From Clostridiaceae bacterium (GTDB lineage: Bacteria; Bacillota; Clostridia; Lachnospirales; Lachnospiraceae), in the NCBI GenBank assembly GCA_009911305.1, contig QXXC01000004.1:62001-126000 (forward strand): a stretch of DNA of 64,000 bases, given 5' to 3'. Positions 35,785 to 44,991 of this stretch are shown piece after piece (positions within the stretch are counted from its first letter, which is position 1; every line of letters begins with the position of its first letter). A model generated the notes under the pieces. The model was given only the letters and a program-made list of their open reading frames with translations. It made no database searches and was not told where the DNA came from. The position numbers and the translations under genes were made by a program.

Positions 35785-36234
35785 TTACTGCTCCTGTTCC
35801 CCGTTCTGCCCGTCTTTACCTGTAAAATCAAACTGCTCGGCAGCCGCGCGCCTTCCCGGATCACCGGACTGCGGCGCACACTCCCCCATAAGCGCGCCGC
35901 AGCGGCTGCAGTACATGGCGGACCGCTCGACTCTGGAACCGCATTCCGCACAGACTCTGGCGCCCTCCAGCTCCGCAATCTCATCCTCCAGGGCGGCAAT
36001 CTTCACAAGCCCTGCCCCGATGATCTTGAACTCATTGGCGAACTCCTCCTCAACGGAAAGCTCATGCTTGTCATAATATGCCTGGCCAAGGCTGATATAC
36101 GCCCGGTTGATCTTCTCCCGCTCTGCGGACAGCTTTGATTTAAGCTGTAAAATTCCGGTCATATCCTTAACTTTATTGGCGGCCTTTCTGCTGCCATTAC
36201 CGATTGCTTTTCCTAATTCTTCAATAAATGCCAT
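35785..36234 (-). CDS. Zinc-ribbon domain protein with N-terminal coiled coil
   Basis: 149 aa. The first ~90 residues are helical and charged (KLSAEREKINRAYISLGQAYYDKH). A zinc ribbon follows: CAECGSR and CSRCGAL (about 95-118). The tail is acidic and disordered. Such helical-plus-ribbon proteins are common in Lachnospiraceae and lack known function. First gene of a pair with the small export protein. Confidence 0.8.
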   Translation of the reverse strand: MAFIEELGKAIGNGSRKAANKVKDMTGILQLKSKLSAEREKINRAYISLGQAYYDKHELSVEEEFANEFKIIGAGLVKIAALEDEIAELEGARVCAECGSRVERSAMYCSRCGALMGECAPQSGDPGRRAAAEQFDFTGKDGQNGEQEQ

Positions 36235-36358
36235 ATTTTTCCTCCTCTGCAGGACTTATGTTTTCTCCCTTATTTTATCCTGTCCGGGGTAGAAAGTCAA
36301 TGGGAAGCGGCCCGTAAACGTAACAGCAGCCCCGCAGCAAACAGGAATTACCATGCGT

Positions 36359-36781
36359 TCATTGATAGTAATTCAGCATTTGTTCATACATATTCCTGGT
36401 CTGTTCTTCATCTCCCCACGATAAAGGATCATCCGCATAACTCAGAGTCCAAAACGGTTCTATATTCTGAATATTCCCGGGAAGATTTTCCCATAAGCGG
36501 TACATTTTGCTTGCAAACTCTTTTATATCTGAACAATTTGTATAAACTCCCTTCAATCTGCCCATTAATATTTTGCCAAACCGTTCCGTATCAAGATTGT
36601 TATAAGCAATCTGTGTTCTCACATACATAATCGCTTTTTTCATGTCCGTTTCCCATTCTAAATAGAGCAGATCATCGTCTTCGGGATTGTTGAGGAATAA
36701 TTCATCGAGCCATTTACAATACTCGTTTTCTGTTACGAATCCCTCATTAAGCAATATCACATAAGCCAGTAATTCCTGCAT
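36359..36781 (-). CDS. Hypothetical acidic protein, 140 aa (atypically AT-rich)
   Basis: A soluble acidic protein, rich in Glu/Asp/Trp/Tyr (EYCKWLDELFLNNPEDDDLLYLEWETDMKK). No Cys motif, signal or membrane segment. Its DNA is visibly more AT-rich than its neighbours, suggesting recent acquisition. The shape recalls orphan contact-dependent immunity proteins, but I see no toxin partner and no diagnostic motif, so this is only a suggestion. It follows the GNAT gene by 14 bp. Confidence 0.65.
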   Translation of the reverse strand: MQELLAYVILLNEGFVTENEYCKWLDELFLNNPEDDDLLYLEWETDMKKAIMYVRTQIAYNNLDTERFGKILMGRLKGVYTNCSDIKEFASKMYRLWENLPGNIQNIEPFWTLSYADDPLSWGDEEQTRNMYEQMLNYYQ

Positions 36782-36795
36782 TCTAACTCTCCGCT

Positions 36796-37290
36796 CTACA
36801 TCTTTTCATACGCCAACCGCGGATCATCGTCCTCCTCCACATGGATGATCCCGCAATATACAAAGCCGCTCTTTTTCAGCAGGTTCTGCATGACCCGGTT
36901 ATCCCCATGCGTGTCGATACGCAGATGGCCGCACTGTCCAAACGCCCATTCCAGGCACGCGCTTCCAATCCCCTTCACGCTCCCGTCCCCCGCCAGGCGG
37001 TGGACCACGCCATACGGGCTGTCATCCAGCCATCTGCCGCCCTGTATCGTCCGGTACGTGGGTTCAATGTCCCTGCCCTGACGAAAGAAAAAAGCGCCGG
37101 CCACCCGATCCCCGCACAGGCATACATAGCTGTTCCCATCCGCGATATCCGCGCGGATCAGATCCTGCGGCGGCCAGTTGGTCGGCCCCCATTGGTTCGG
37201 GTTGCCGTTCTCTGCCATGAAATTGCGCGCAGATGCGTATATCTCCATCATGCGGGGCAGATCCTCCTCAGTGGAATGACGTATGACCAT
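36796..37290 (-). CDS. GNAT-family N-acetyltransferase
   Basis: 164 aa. GNAT fold: MVIRHSTEEDLPRMMEIYASAR start, central ADGNSYVCLCGDRVAGAFFF strands, an acetyl-CoA loop region near VKGIGSACLEWAF, and a final FVYCGIIHVEEDD strand. It transfers an acetyl group from acetyl-CoA to an unknown amine. Possibly co-transcribed with the AT-rich gene downstream. Confidence 0.85.
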   Translation of the reverse strand: MVIRHSTEEDLPRMMEIYASARNFMAENGNPNQWGPTNWPPQDLIRADIADGNSYVCLCGDRVAGAFFFRQGRDIEPTYRTIQGGRWLDDSPYGVVHRLAGDGSVKGIGSACLEWAFGQCGHLRIDTHGDNRVMQNLLKKSGFVYCGIIHVEEDDDPRLAYEKM

Positions 37291-37434
37291 TTTATCCCTC
37301 CATTCGTATCAGTTGCCGGATATACCGGTTTACCCTGCCTTTTCCTTTCAATTATAGCATACCCCTGACATATTACAAGCGTATGCTCTGGTTTCAGATG
37401 CCGTAATGTCCGCTTTAGCTGTTTACTGACACAG

Positions 37435-37475
37435 AAAAAGCACACTATCTCCCTTCTATGAAAATAATGTGCTTT
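37435..37475 (-). terminator. Terminator of the permease gene
   Basis: On the minus strand AAAGCACATTAT...ATAGTGTGCTTT is followed by TTC, about 30 bp after the permease stop. A TAGAGCGTGTTTT motif lies between. Confidence 0.75.
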
Positions 37476-37507
37476 CCCCATCCTGTTTAAATGTAATAAA
37501 ACACGCT

Positions 37508-38956
37508 CTAATTCCCGCTTTCCACCCTCTTCTTTTCCCGTTTCCGGATCTCCGGAAGAATCAGCCCCAGCGCGGTCAGCACAAACGGCGTTACGATATT
37601 CAGCGCAGTGGACGCCATATCGCCCTCCACATACATCCCCAGAATACAGCAGGCCGCTGTCACCACAAAACACCAGCCGCCGGCCAGGTACGCAAACCAC
37701 TGATGCTTTGTAAACCGGTACTCCGGCTTAAACCGATCCGCCGCCTTTCTGAGGGCAATATAGGCGGCAAACACCCACAGATACCGCAGGGGCATGGTCA
37801 CGGAATTCAGCTTCTGGAGCTGCGCCAGCACGGCCGCGGCCCCGGGCACAAAGGACTGGATCAGGATAATGCTGCCGGACAGGATCACAACCATCTTAAT
37901 CCCGTTGCTGTAAGCTCCGTTCTTATTCTTTTTCAGAAGGCCGGAAGGAATAAACTGTCTCGCCTCCTCATTGTCCAGAAGCATGCGCAGAGGGGCGTCA
38001 ATGCTGAGCACCAGAGTCGAACACTGGGACACCGTGTTGCACGCCGCATAGATAATCATGAACAGATTCCCCACATGATAGTATTCCCCAAGCCTCTGGA
38101 AGGCCCAGTAGCCCCCGTTTGACACATAGGAATTAAAGCTCTCCTTGCTCTCGTTAATCACAGCCGGATCGAACATGCGGCTCATGGCCATGGTTCCCAG
38201 GAACGCGCAGGTCATAACCATCACCGCCAGGGCGATCATGCCCTTGGGAAAGCCCTTTGCCGGATCCTTCATCTTGTTGACATAGGGGGAAATCTTTTCA
38301 CAGCCGCCAACAGCGAACACCAGTATGGACAGCGATGTAAAATATCCCACGCTGAACTGCGGAATCATGGTCTGAATGCTCACATCCGCCTTCACATAGT
38401 CCGCTCCCGGATTGATCGCCGGAGCCGCAAACATCAGCAGGATGTAGAGAAGCGACATGATGAAAATACTCGTCCCGGCAATGGTCGCCAGCTTTTTTAA
38501 GGGGTTTAAGCCCCGGCTGGCCACCCAGCAGAAGAACAGGAAGACGCCTAACGTGGCGAGCTGCACCCAGGTGGTGGGCAGCGTGTCATAGGTGGAGCCG
38601 TCCTGGAAAACGAGCCAGCTAAGGGCTTTGAGCGCGCCGCTTCCCTTACTCGCAATATATGTCACATGGCAGGCCCAGTACGTCCAGCCCGCGTAGTAAG
38701 CGCATTTTGCGCCGATCGTCCCGTGGATCCAGGAGCTGACGCCCCCGCCGGAATGCCGGAAGGTCGAACCAAGCTCTCCCACCATCAGCGTATACGGGAT
38801 AAAATACAGGCCAAACATCATAATCCAACTGAAAATTACCTGCATACCGTTGAAATACACAAAGCCGTTGATGATATTTCCAAAGCCCCACACGGTGGAA
38901 AACGCCATCACAGCCAGCATATACCACTGAATATTCTTCCCCTTATTATCGTTCAT
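37508..38956 (-). CDS. APC-superfamily amino acid permease
   Basis: 482 aa with about 12 membrane segments. The first begins MLAVMAFSTVWGFGNIINGF, like glutamate/GABA-antiporter-type APC permeases. GELGSTFRHSGGGVSSWI follows in the region that lines the substrate site. GGAGATAGGG precedes the ATG. It is 12 bp after the aminopeptidase gene, so peptide-derived amino acids are the natural substrates (inference). Confidence 0.85.
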   Translation of the reverse strand: MNDNKGKNIQWYMLAVMAFSTVWGFGNIINGFVYFNGMQVIFSWIMMFGLYFIPYTLMVGELGSTFRHSGGGVSSWIHGTIGAKCAYYAGWTYWACHVTYIASKGSGALKALSWLVFQDGSTYDTLPTTWVQLATLGVFLFFCWVASRGLNPLKKLATIAGTSIFIMSLLYILLMFAAPAINPGADYVKADVSIQTMIPQFSVGYFTSLSILVFAVGGCEKISPYVNKMKDPAKGFPKGMIALAVMVMTCAFLGTMAMSRMFDPAVINESKESFNSYVSNGGYWAFQRLGEYYHVGNLFMIIYAACNTVSQCSTLVLSIDAPLRMLLDNEEARQFIPSGLLKKNKNGAYSNGIKMVVILSGSIILIQSFVPGAAAVLAQLQKLNSVTMPLRYLWVFAAYIALRKAADRFKPEYRFTKHQWFAYLAGGWCFVVTAACCILGMYVEGDMASTALNIVTPFVLTALGLILPEIRKREKKRVESGN

Positions 38957-38968
38957 GTTCCCTATCTC

Positions 38969-40321
38969 CTATTCTTTTTCCTCTGTTTCATGCACATGAA
39001 TTTCCCCGCCCGAAAGCCGGTATGCGCCGTTCTCCCCGCAGAATATCCCGCTTGAGAAAAAGGCGCGCAGGGCCTTTAAGAGCCACGCCGTATCCTGAAC
39101 GCCTCCCGTCTCATACGGCGAATGCATGGCGAGCTGCGCCAGTCCGATATCCACCGTGTTCAGGGAAACATGCGCATTTGAAATATTCCCCAGCGTGGAA
39201 CCGCCCAGGATATCCGAACGGTTGGCGAATACCTGGAAGGGGACGCCGGCCTTTTTGCAGACTGCCTTAAAGATCGCGGAGGAAACGCTGTCCGTGGTAT
39301 ACTTCTGGTTCGCGCTGTATTTGATCACGACTCCCCCGTTCAGGAAGGGGCGGTTGCCCTCATCCGCCTTTTCCGGATAATTCGGGTGCAGGGCATGTCC
39401 GTTGTCGGCTGACGCCATGAAGCTGTTGGCCACATCGATCCGGTAATCCTCTAAGTCCCGGCCGAACGCGCCGTTTATGCGCTTCATCACATCCTCCAGA
39501 AACGTAGAACCCGCTCCCTGCTTTGTTCCGCTCCCGACCTCCTCATTGTCAAACACAGCGCACATGGCGATATGCGTCTCATTTTCCGCCTCCAGAAGCC
39601 CCTTTGCGGCTGCATAGACGCACTGGAGATCATCCAGGCGCGGGGAGGAGATAAATTCCCTGTCCGCCCCCCAGACCGTGCCCGGCATGCGGTTATAGAG
39701 GAAGAGATCGCTGCTTAAAATATCCGCTTCCTCCACGCCCGCCGCCTCCGCGGCCAGCCCCATCATGGTATGCTCCCCGCCGGCCATGCGCAGCAGCGGC
39801 AGCATATCCTTCTGCGGGTTTAACGCAGCCCCGTCGTTGACCGAGCGGTTCATGTGAATCGCCAGATTGGGAATCAGGGCCAGGTCGCGGCCGATATCCA
39901 CCAGCCGGCTCTCCAGACGCCCCTCCCGCTCCACCGTCACCCGGCCCGCCACGGAAAGCGGCCGGTCGAGCCATGGCGAGAGGATCATGCCCCCGTATTT
40001 CTCCACATTCAGGCGCACATATTTTCCCTTTACCTCCATCTCATGCGTTTCCTTCAGCTTAAATGTCGGGGAATCGCTGTGGGCCGCGGCAATCATATAG
40101 CCCCGGTAGCAGCCCTCCGGTACGGAAAAAGCGATCAGGGAGGAGCCGTTTCTCGTCGTCACATACCTTCCTCCCGGCTCAAGCCTCCAGCGCTCGTGCT
40201 CCAGAAGCTCCTGATAGCCTGCTTCCCGGAACAGGGCGCGCAGATTCTCGATCACGTGATAGCAGCTCGGGCTTTTTTCGATAAACTGCATCATATCGCG
40301 GGAAATTTCTTCAAATTTCAT
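38969..40321 (-). CDS. M18-family aminopeptidase
   Basis: 450 aa from ATG 40321 with AAAGGAAG upstream; an earlier ATG at 40444 would add an unrelated 41 residues. Metal-site motifs of the M18 family are visible: AAHSDSPTFKLK (His/Asp), DDLQCVYAA, DNEEVGSGTKQGAGS and DNGHALHPNYPEKAD. A cytosolic di-zinc exopeptidase acting on acidic or neutral N-terminal residues in other species. Operon with the permease. Confidence 0.93.
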   Translation of the reverse strand: MKFEEISRDMMQFIEKSPSCYHVIENLRALFREAGYQELLEHERWRLEPGGRYVTTRNGSSLIAFSVPEGCYRGYMIAAAHSDSPTFKLKETHEMEVKGKYVRLNVEKYGGMILSPWLDRPLSVAGRVTVEREGRLESRLVDIGRDLALIPNLAIHMNRSVNDGAALNPQKDMLPLLRMAGGEHTMMGLAAEAAGVEEADILSSDLFLYNRMPGTVWGADREFISSPRLDDLQCVYAAAKGLLEAENETHIAMCAVFDNEEVGSGTKQGAGSTFLEDVMKRINGAFGRDLEDYRIDVANSFMASADNGHALHPNYPEKADEGNRPFLNGGVVIKYSANQKYTTDSVSSAIFKAVCKKAGVPFQVFANRSDILGGSTLGNISNAHVSLNTVDIGLAQLAMHSPYETGGVQDTAWLLKALRAFFSSGIFCGENGAYRLSGGEIHVHETEEKE

Positions 40322-40730
40322 CTTTTTTCTTCCTTTCTTAAAAATGTGTAGCAAATGGCCGGATTTCTGCTCTTTCCAACCATTGGCTGTGTACCGTATA
40401 AGCAGCGCATAGAACCATGCCAGAATATCCTGAAAGCCAATCACCTGGCCGGTAAAGCCCGCGTCCCCGGCAGGCCGGGGCGCAGACGATAAAGATCCGC
40501 CCGAGATGGACGCTTATTGCGATCATTATACTATTTATCAAATGTTATAGTCTAATTCTAATAATATGATAGGAATTATCACATTTTTATGATAACATAC
40601 CGTTTTGAGGATGATAGAACTTATCACACAAATGGAATTGGCGTTTCGGTTCCCTGTTTCGTATAATAAGAGCCATGCCGGCTGCAGTTCCCGCCTGTAC
40701 ACGGGGCCCGCCTGCGCGCTCGCAGCGCCT
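40322..40730. other. 409-bp intergenic region upstream of the aminopeptidase
   Basis: No gene I can support. It contains a short GC-rich dyad (GCGTCCCCGG/CCGGGGCGC near 40461-40485) and an AT-rich part (about 40515-40640) with repeated TTATCAC/GTGATAA-like sites that could be LysR targets. No promoter stands out. Confidence 0.4.
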
Positions 40731-41747
40731 TTAACGGGCTAGCCTCTTCTGGAGACCATTGTCGTAATCTTCGCCATCGCGCTCTCCTGCGCCGCGCGCC
40801 GCGCGGCTCTTTTCCTCCACAAGCCTGAGAAATTCTCCCATGCATTTCGGAATATAGCGTTTTTTCTTAAAATAAAAAAAGATATCCCTTCTGGCAAATT
40901 CCATATCCAGCTTGTAATAAACCACATCGGGGTGCGGCCTGGCGCTCCTGACCAGCGTATCACTGACAAAAGAGGCCCCCACTCCGGCGCATGTCATGTT
41001 ATAGGCCGTGAGCTGCTGGCTTAAGGTCAGGATCGCCCGGGGCACAAAGCCATAGTGGCCGCACGCAGCCAGCGCCTTCTGATACGTCCGGTTCTCGGGC
41101 GACAGCAGCACGAACGGAAGCTTTGCGAACTGATCCAAGGGCACATTCGGATACTGCGGAGCCAGGAACCGTCCTGTCACGATGTTATCCAGGCTCTGCT
41201 GCCACGCCAGAAGACGGCCGTTTAACTCCCAGCTCCTTGGAACCGCCAGAATCATATACTCCGTGCGGTAGCGCTGCCTCTCAAAGTTCACCAGCGGAAG
41301 CTCCTCATTTTCAATAAGCAGATCCATCGCCCCTTCCAGGAGACGCCGCTGCAGGGAATTGACGCCTCCCTCCTGCACGCTCACCTCCACACAGGGAAAC
41401 GCCGCCTTATACTCCGCCAGCAGCGGCGGCAGGACGTAGGACGAAAACATGGCCCCGCTCCCGATTGACAGGCTCCCCTTTTTCAGATTCTGCGTATCCG
41501 CCAGAAAATTGGCAAAATTCTCCTCCAGACGGATCATCTGCTCCACTGCTTCGATATAGGCCTTCCCCACCTCCGTGAGCTGGATCGGGGATGTGCTCCT
41601 GTCAAAAATGGGGGAACCGATTTCGTCCTCAATCCGCTTTATTTTGTTGCTTAAGGCCGGCTGCGTGGTGTACAGCTTCTGGGCCGCTGTGGAGAAGCTT
41701 CTTTCCCGGTATATTTCGTATACATATTCTTTTCCGTTGAATATCAT
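40731..41747 (-). CDS. LysR-family transcriptional regulator
   Basis: 338 aa from ATG 41747, which follows AGGAAG; the longer frame from 41879 would overlap the AAA-ATPase gene and adds non-homologous residues. The helix-turn-helix is in YEIYRERSFSTAAQKLYTTQ, followed by an effector domain. Upstream of the aminopeptidase/permease genes in the same direction, so it may control them. The tail (RAARGAGERDGED) is low-complexity. Confidence 0.87.
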   Translation of the reverse strand: MIFNGKEYVYEIYRERSFSTAAQKLYTTQPALSNKIKRIEDEIGSPIFDRSTSPIQLTEVGKAYIEAVEQMIRLEENFANFLADTQNLKKGSLSIGSGAMFSSYVLPPLLAEYKAAFPCVEVSVQEGGVNSLQRRLLEGAMDLLIENEELPLVNFERQRYRTEYMILAVPRSWELNGRLLAWQQSLDNIVTGRFLAPQYPNVPLDQFAKLPFVLLSPENRTYQKALAACGHYGFVPRAILTLSQQLTAYNMTCAGVGASFVSDTLVRSARPHPDVVYYKLDMEFARRDIFFYFKKKRYIPKCMGEFLRLVEEKSRAARGAGERDGEDYDNGLQKRLAR

Positions 41748-41838
41748 GGTTCTTCCTGCCTCTTTGACTTGATCTCCTGCCTGTCTCTGCCTGCTTCCGG
41801 CAGCCTTTTCATCGTTTCCTGCATGGAAAAACGGCCAT

Positions 41839-43104
41839 TCAACCAATGAGAACCCGCTTTCCCTCAAAGGCAAAGCCATAGCTGCGGATCCAGCCGCGTA
41901 TCATTTTTTCAAACATGATCCGGACTTCGCGGTTGGTCAGCGCCAGCTCGTACTCCTCTTTCCCCAGCGCTTCGTTAAACTGGTAGCTGACAGCCTTTAA
42001 ATATCCGCCTGCCAGAAACAGGCTCCAGACAGCGCTTTCGTTTTGGTCTAACTGGCTGAACATAATCTGTTCGTCCAATTCCACACAAAGCCTGCCCCCT
42101 TTCAGGAAATCCTCCATGGTCTCCTTTATGGCCGCTCCCCCCTCGCGAATCAGCTTTTCTGTCAGGCTGTTGCTGCTCGTATTAGCCCAGTATGTTGAAA
42201 AGCGTTTCTTATCCAGATAGTTTAAGATAGACCATGGATTATAAATATCCCGTTTTTTTCCAAAGGTAAAGCCATCATACCAGTCCTTCACCTTTTGCTT
42301 CTCCCCATACAACCCGAATTCCCTCAGCGCTTCCCATACCTGCTCTTGCGTAAATCCAAAGCTGTCCTCATATTTCTCCGATGTGGCTGTAACCACCTCC
42401 AGATTATTTACATCTGAAAAAACAGACTCCTTACTGATCCGCGTGATGCCAGTCATAAGAGACCTCTCCAAATAGGGATTGGTTTTGAACGTAGAGTTAA
42501 ACAGACTGCGGGTAAATTCCACCAATTCCTTCCAATAACCGTTGAGATAGGCTTCCTGAAGGGGCGTATCATATTCGTCCAGCAAAATAATGACATTTTT
42601 CTTATAATATCGGGCAAGGTAAAGGGACAGCATTTTTAAAGAACCGGCTGCTTCATAATCATTCATGTCAACCGTTATCCGCCCGAAGCTCTCCTTTTCT
42701 TTTTCATTCAGACAGCCGCTGTCCAGTAAGAAATCGTATTGATTATATAATTCCTCTATGATCTGGCAAATCCTTTTTTTCGTGCCGAAAGCGGTTGGTT
42801 CCTTTATATCTGCAAAGCTGAGGGCAAGCACCGGATAGGTTCCCTGAAGGCTTCGGTAGCTTTCTTCCTTCCATATGGACAGCTCCTCAAAGATCTGCCC
42901 CTGATCTTTATATTTCATGGAGAAAAAGCGCTCCAGCATATTCAGGTTCAACGTTTTTCCAAATCTTCTGGGACGGGTGATTAAGGTGACGTCATCTCCG
43001 CTTTCCCACCACTCTCTTATAAAATCCGTTTTATCGATATAGAAATAATGGTTGGCTATTATTTTCTCAAAACTCTGAATCCCAATTGCTACGGTCCGTG
43101 TCAT
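41839..43104 (-). CDS. AAA-ATPase-like protein, apparently truncated before the nuclease domain
   Basis: 421 aa. AAA-ATPase-like part complete: YIDKTDFIREW, P-loop in TRPRRFGKTLNLNM (about 42-55) and Walker B in NVIILLDEYDTPL. The later TNREVRIMFEKMIRGW segment is where family members continue into a PD-(D/E)XK domain of about 120 residues. Here the frame stops 20 residues later (TGA at 41841-41839) and none of the 90 bp before the LysR gene encodes the domain in another frame. AT-richer than neighbours. Either a natural short form or a decayed gene. Distant paralogue of 1408-2991. Confidence 0.75.
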   Translation of the reverse strand: MTRTVAIGIQSFEKIIANHYFYIDKTDFIREWWESGDDVTLITRPRRFGKTLNLNMLERFFSMKYKDQGQIFEELSIWKEESYRSLQGTYPVLALSFADIKEPTAFGTKKRICQIIEELYNQYDFLLDSGCLNEKEKESFGRITVDMNDYEAAGSLKMLSLYLARYYKKNVIILLDEYDTPLQEAYLNGYWKELVEFTRSLFNSTFKTNPYLERSLMTGITRISKESVFSDVNNLEVVTATSEKYEDSFGFTQEQVWEALREFGLYGEKQKVKDWYDGFTFGKKRDIYNPWSILNYLDKKRFSTYWANTSSNSLTEKLIREGGAAIKETMEDFLKGGRLCVELDEQIMFSQLDQNESAVWSLFLAGGYLKAVSYQFNEALGKEEYELALTNREVRIMFEKMIRGWIRSYGFAFEGKRVLIG

Positions 43105-43256
43105 CCTTTCTCCTTTCTATGTAACCGCCCGGTCCGCCGGACATCTGCCTCTTTACACAAAGACCCTGCGGCAGCTCTATTATATCCCCGGCCGGATACG
43201 CATGCAAGGATTTAAAACCGCCTGTCCTGTAAAGGTTCCCGGCTGCCGGCCAAAAC

Positions 43257-44090
43257 TCATCCCGGCTCTTTCTGACAGGCCGGGCAATACACGCTTCCCC
43301 TGCCTCCAATTACCATGCGGCAAAGCGCATTCCCGCAGACCGGGCAGGGCCCGCCTGCATGGCCGTATACCTGCAGAAACGGCGTGTTTCTGTATTCCCG
43401 TCCCCTTGTCTCCAGATAGTCCTCCGGCGTAATCTGATTTGTCTCAATAAAATAAGAGAGGCGTTCCGGAATAACAGCCGCAAGGCGCTCCCACTCGTTT
43501 TGCTTCAGTGTATTTGCCGGGCGCGCGGGGTGGATTCCCGCTGTGAATAAGATTTCATCGGAATAGATATTGCCGATGCCCGCCAGGATGCTCTGGTCTA
43601 ACAGACATTCTTTGATTGTCTTCCTGCGCTTTTCCAGGCAGCCTTTCAGATATCCGGCTGTCAAATCCCTGTCAAACGGTTCCATCCCCAATTTTTCGAT
43701 CCCGCTGTATGTATCCGTCTCGTCCTTTCCCAGCAGCCAGAAGCGCCCAAACCGGCGTGTATCAGAGAAACGTAATTCCCTGCCGTCGCTGAGGCCAAAA
43801 ACCACATGCGTATGCTTTTCCTCCGGAACACAGGCCGGAGTCAGAAGAAGACGCCCTGTCATCCTTAAATGCAGCACAAGGCGGTCGCCCCTGTCTGACA
43901 CGATTGTCAAAAATTTTCCCCTGCGCATCATGCGCTCCAGCCTCTGGCCGGCCAGCCTCCGGCAAAGTTCATCTGCATCCGGATATGCGGCGATTTCCGG
44001 GCGCCTGACCGTCACCCGCTCCACTGTAAGGCCCTGGATCTGCGGTTCTATCACTCTTTTTATCGTTTCCACTTCCGGTAATTCCGGCAT
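43257..44090 (-). CDS. mutM: Formamidopyrimidine-DNA glycosylase
   Basis: 277 aa from ATG 44090, with GGAGG 7 nt upstream, which gives the canonical MPELPEVETIKR (Pro2 and Glu3 catalytic). A longer frame from 44156 adds residues no family member has. Central QSILAGIGNIYSDEILF holds the helix-two-turns-helix, and the C-terminal zinc finger is CPVCGNALC...YCPAC. It excises 8-oxoguanine and other oxidised purines and cuts the strand. Single gene. Confidence 0.97.
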   Translation of the reverse strand: MPELPEVETIKRVIEPQIQGLTVERVTVRRPEIAAYPDADELCRRLAGQRLERMMRRGKFLTIVSDRGDRLVLHLRMTGRLLLTPACVPEEKHTHVVFGLSDGRELRFSDTRRFGRFWLLGKDETDTYSGIEKLGMEPFDRDLTAGYLKGCLEKRRKTIKECLLDQSILAGIGNIYSDEILFTAGIHPARPANTLKQNEWERLAAVIPERLSYFIETNQITPEDYLETRGREYRNTPFLQVYGHAGGPCPVCGNALCRMVIGGRGSVYCPACQKEPG

Positions 44091-44273
44091 ACCTTTACCT
44101 CCGTGCGTATTGCTCATAAGCGGCTGTCTGTATATTCCGCCTCTGTTATGAAACATTTTATTGCCTTATAGCTGGCTTTTAGTGTAGCATGGTTGTTTTG
44201 GGATGTCAAATATGGGGAGATTTTATTGAAGTGATTGTTGTGTTGCGGGCTGTGGTTGATTGTGAGAGGGCCG

Positions 44274-44410
44274 CCAGTGGCCGGTTCTATATCCATATGA
44301 AACCCCGCTTCCGCTCGGAGAAAAGCGCAGCGGACGCTAAGCTCGAAAAGACCTCGCTAAGCGCCGGCGGTTTTCTACGGGTTTCTTATGGATATAGAAC
44401 CGGCCGCTGG
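44274..44410. repeat. Palindromic repeat, copy A
   Basis: 137 bp. The outer arms CCAGTGGCCGGTTCTATATC and their partner (44387-44410) pair with few gaps. The inner ~80 bp (CCCCGCTTCCGCTCGGAGAA... to ...GGTTTTCTACGGG) are identical to copy B in inverted orientation, but the outer arms differ from copy B in sequence. Confidence 0.8.
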
Positions 44411-44667
44411 CTACGTTATCGGTAAGCCTGGAACCAGTCTCGGCCTGCCGAAATTGTTGTGATATTTTTTAAATTATGTGCTGTATTATTATGTTTTTCA
44501 AAAATATCCATAAATAATTTCCTTAATACTTCTTATTTGTTTTAATTACCAAAAAATATGAGTTGCTGTAATTATTTGCTAATCTAAAAATTAACAGTAA
44601 ATATTAACGTTAAAATCTATAATCAACCATTTTATCTGTCAAATATTCATAGCCCGCGATCGTGTAG

Positions 44668-44804
44668 CCAGAGCCAGCTTCCATATCCATCAGGAACCCG
44701 TAGAAAACCGCCGGCGCTTAGCGAGGTCTTTTCGAGCTTAGCGTCCGCTGCGCTTTTCTCCGAGCGGAAGCGGGGTTCCAGATGGATATGGAAGCTGGCT
44801 CTGG
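44668..44804. repeat. Palindromic repeat, copy B
   Basis: 137 bp, same length as copy A and inverted to it. The outer arms CCAGAGCCAGCTTCCATATC and their partner pair almost perfectly with each other, although several positions differ from copy A. Differences between copies occur on both sides of the stem. Confidence 0.8.
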
Positions 44805-44991
44805 CGGCCCTCCCACAATCAACCACAGCCCGCAACACATCAAATATTTTAAATCCATAACTCCCCCTCCAGCCATTACAAATAAATTGACTTTCCCCCC
44901 TTTGTATGACAAAATAGCAACTGACAGCATCCATTACAAACTGACACCAGTCTAAACACTTTCATTTTGGAAAATACACGGGAGATAGCAT

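Larger units (their letters stand above)
44238..44839. repeat. 600-bp composite inverted repeat (copies A and B around an AT-rich core)
   Basis: The near-perfect 38-bp ends carry TGTTGCGGGCTGTGGTTGAT and GAGGGCCGCCAG. Inside lie hairpin A, about 255 bp of AT-rich DNA without a gene, and hairpin B in inverted orientation. The flanks to 44991 hold the peptidase T promoter region. Confidence 0.75.

Noticed and set aside
41748-41838. Frameshifted nuclease domain of the truncated AAA-ATPase
   Set aside because: Only about 90 bp remain before the LysR gene, and no frame shows PD-(D/E)XK residues; the domain is absent rather than shifted.
44189-44425. Frames in the hairpin repeats (also 44647-44934 and 3195-3473)
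   Set aside because: The similar predicted peptides come from the repeat DNA itself, run through stems and have no ribosome sites; I treat them as spurious.
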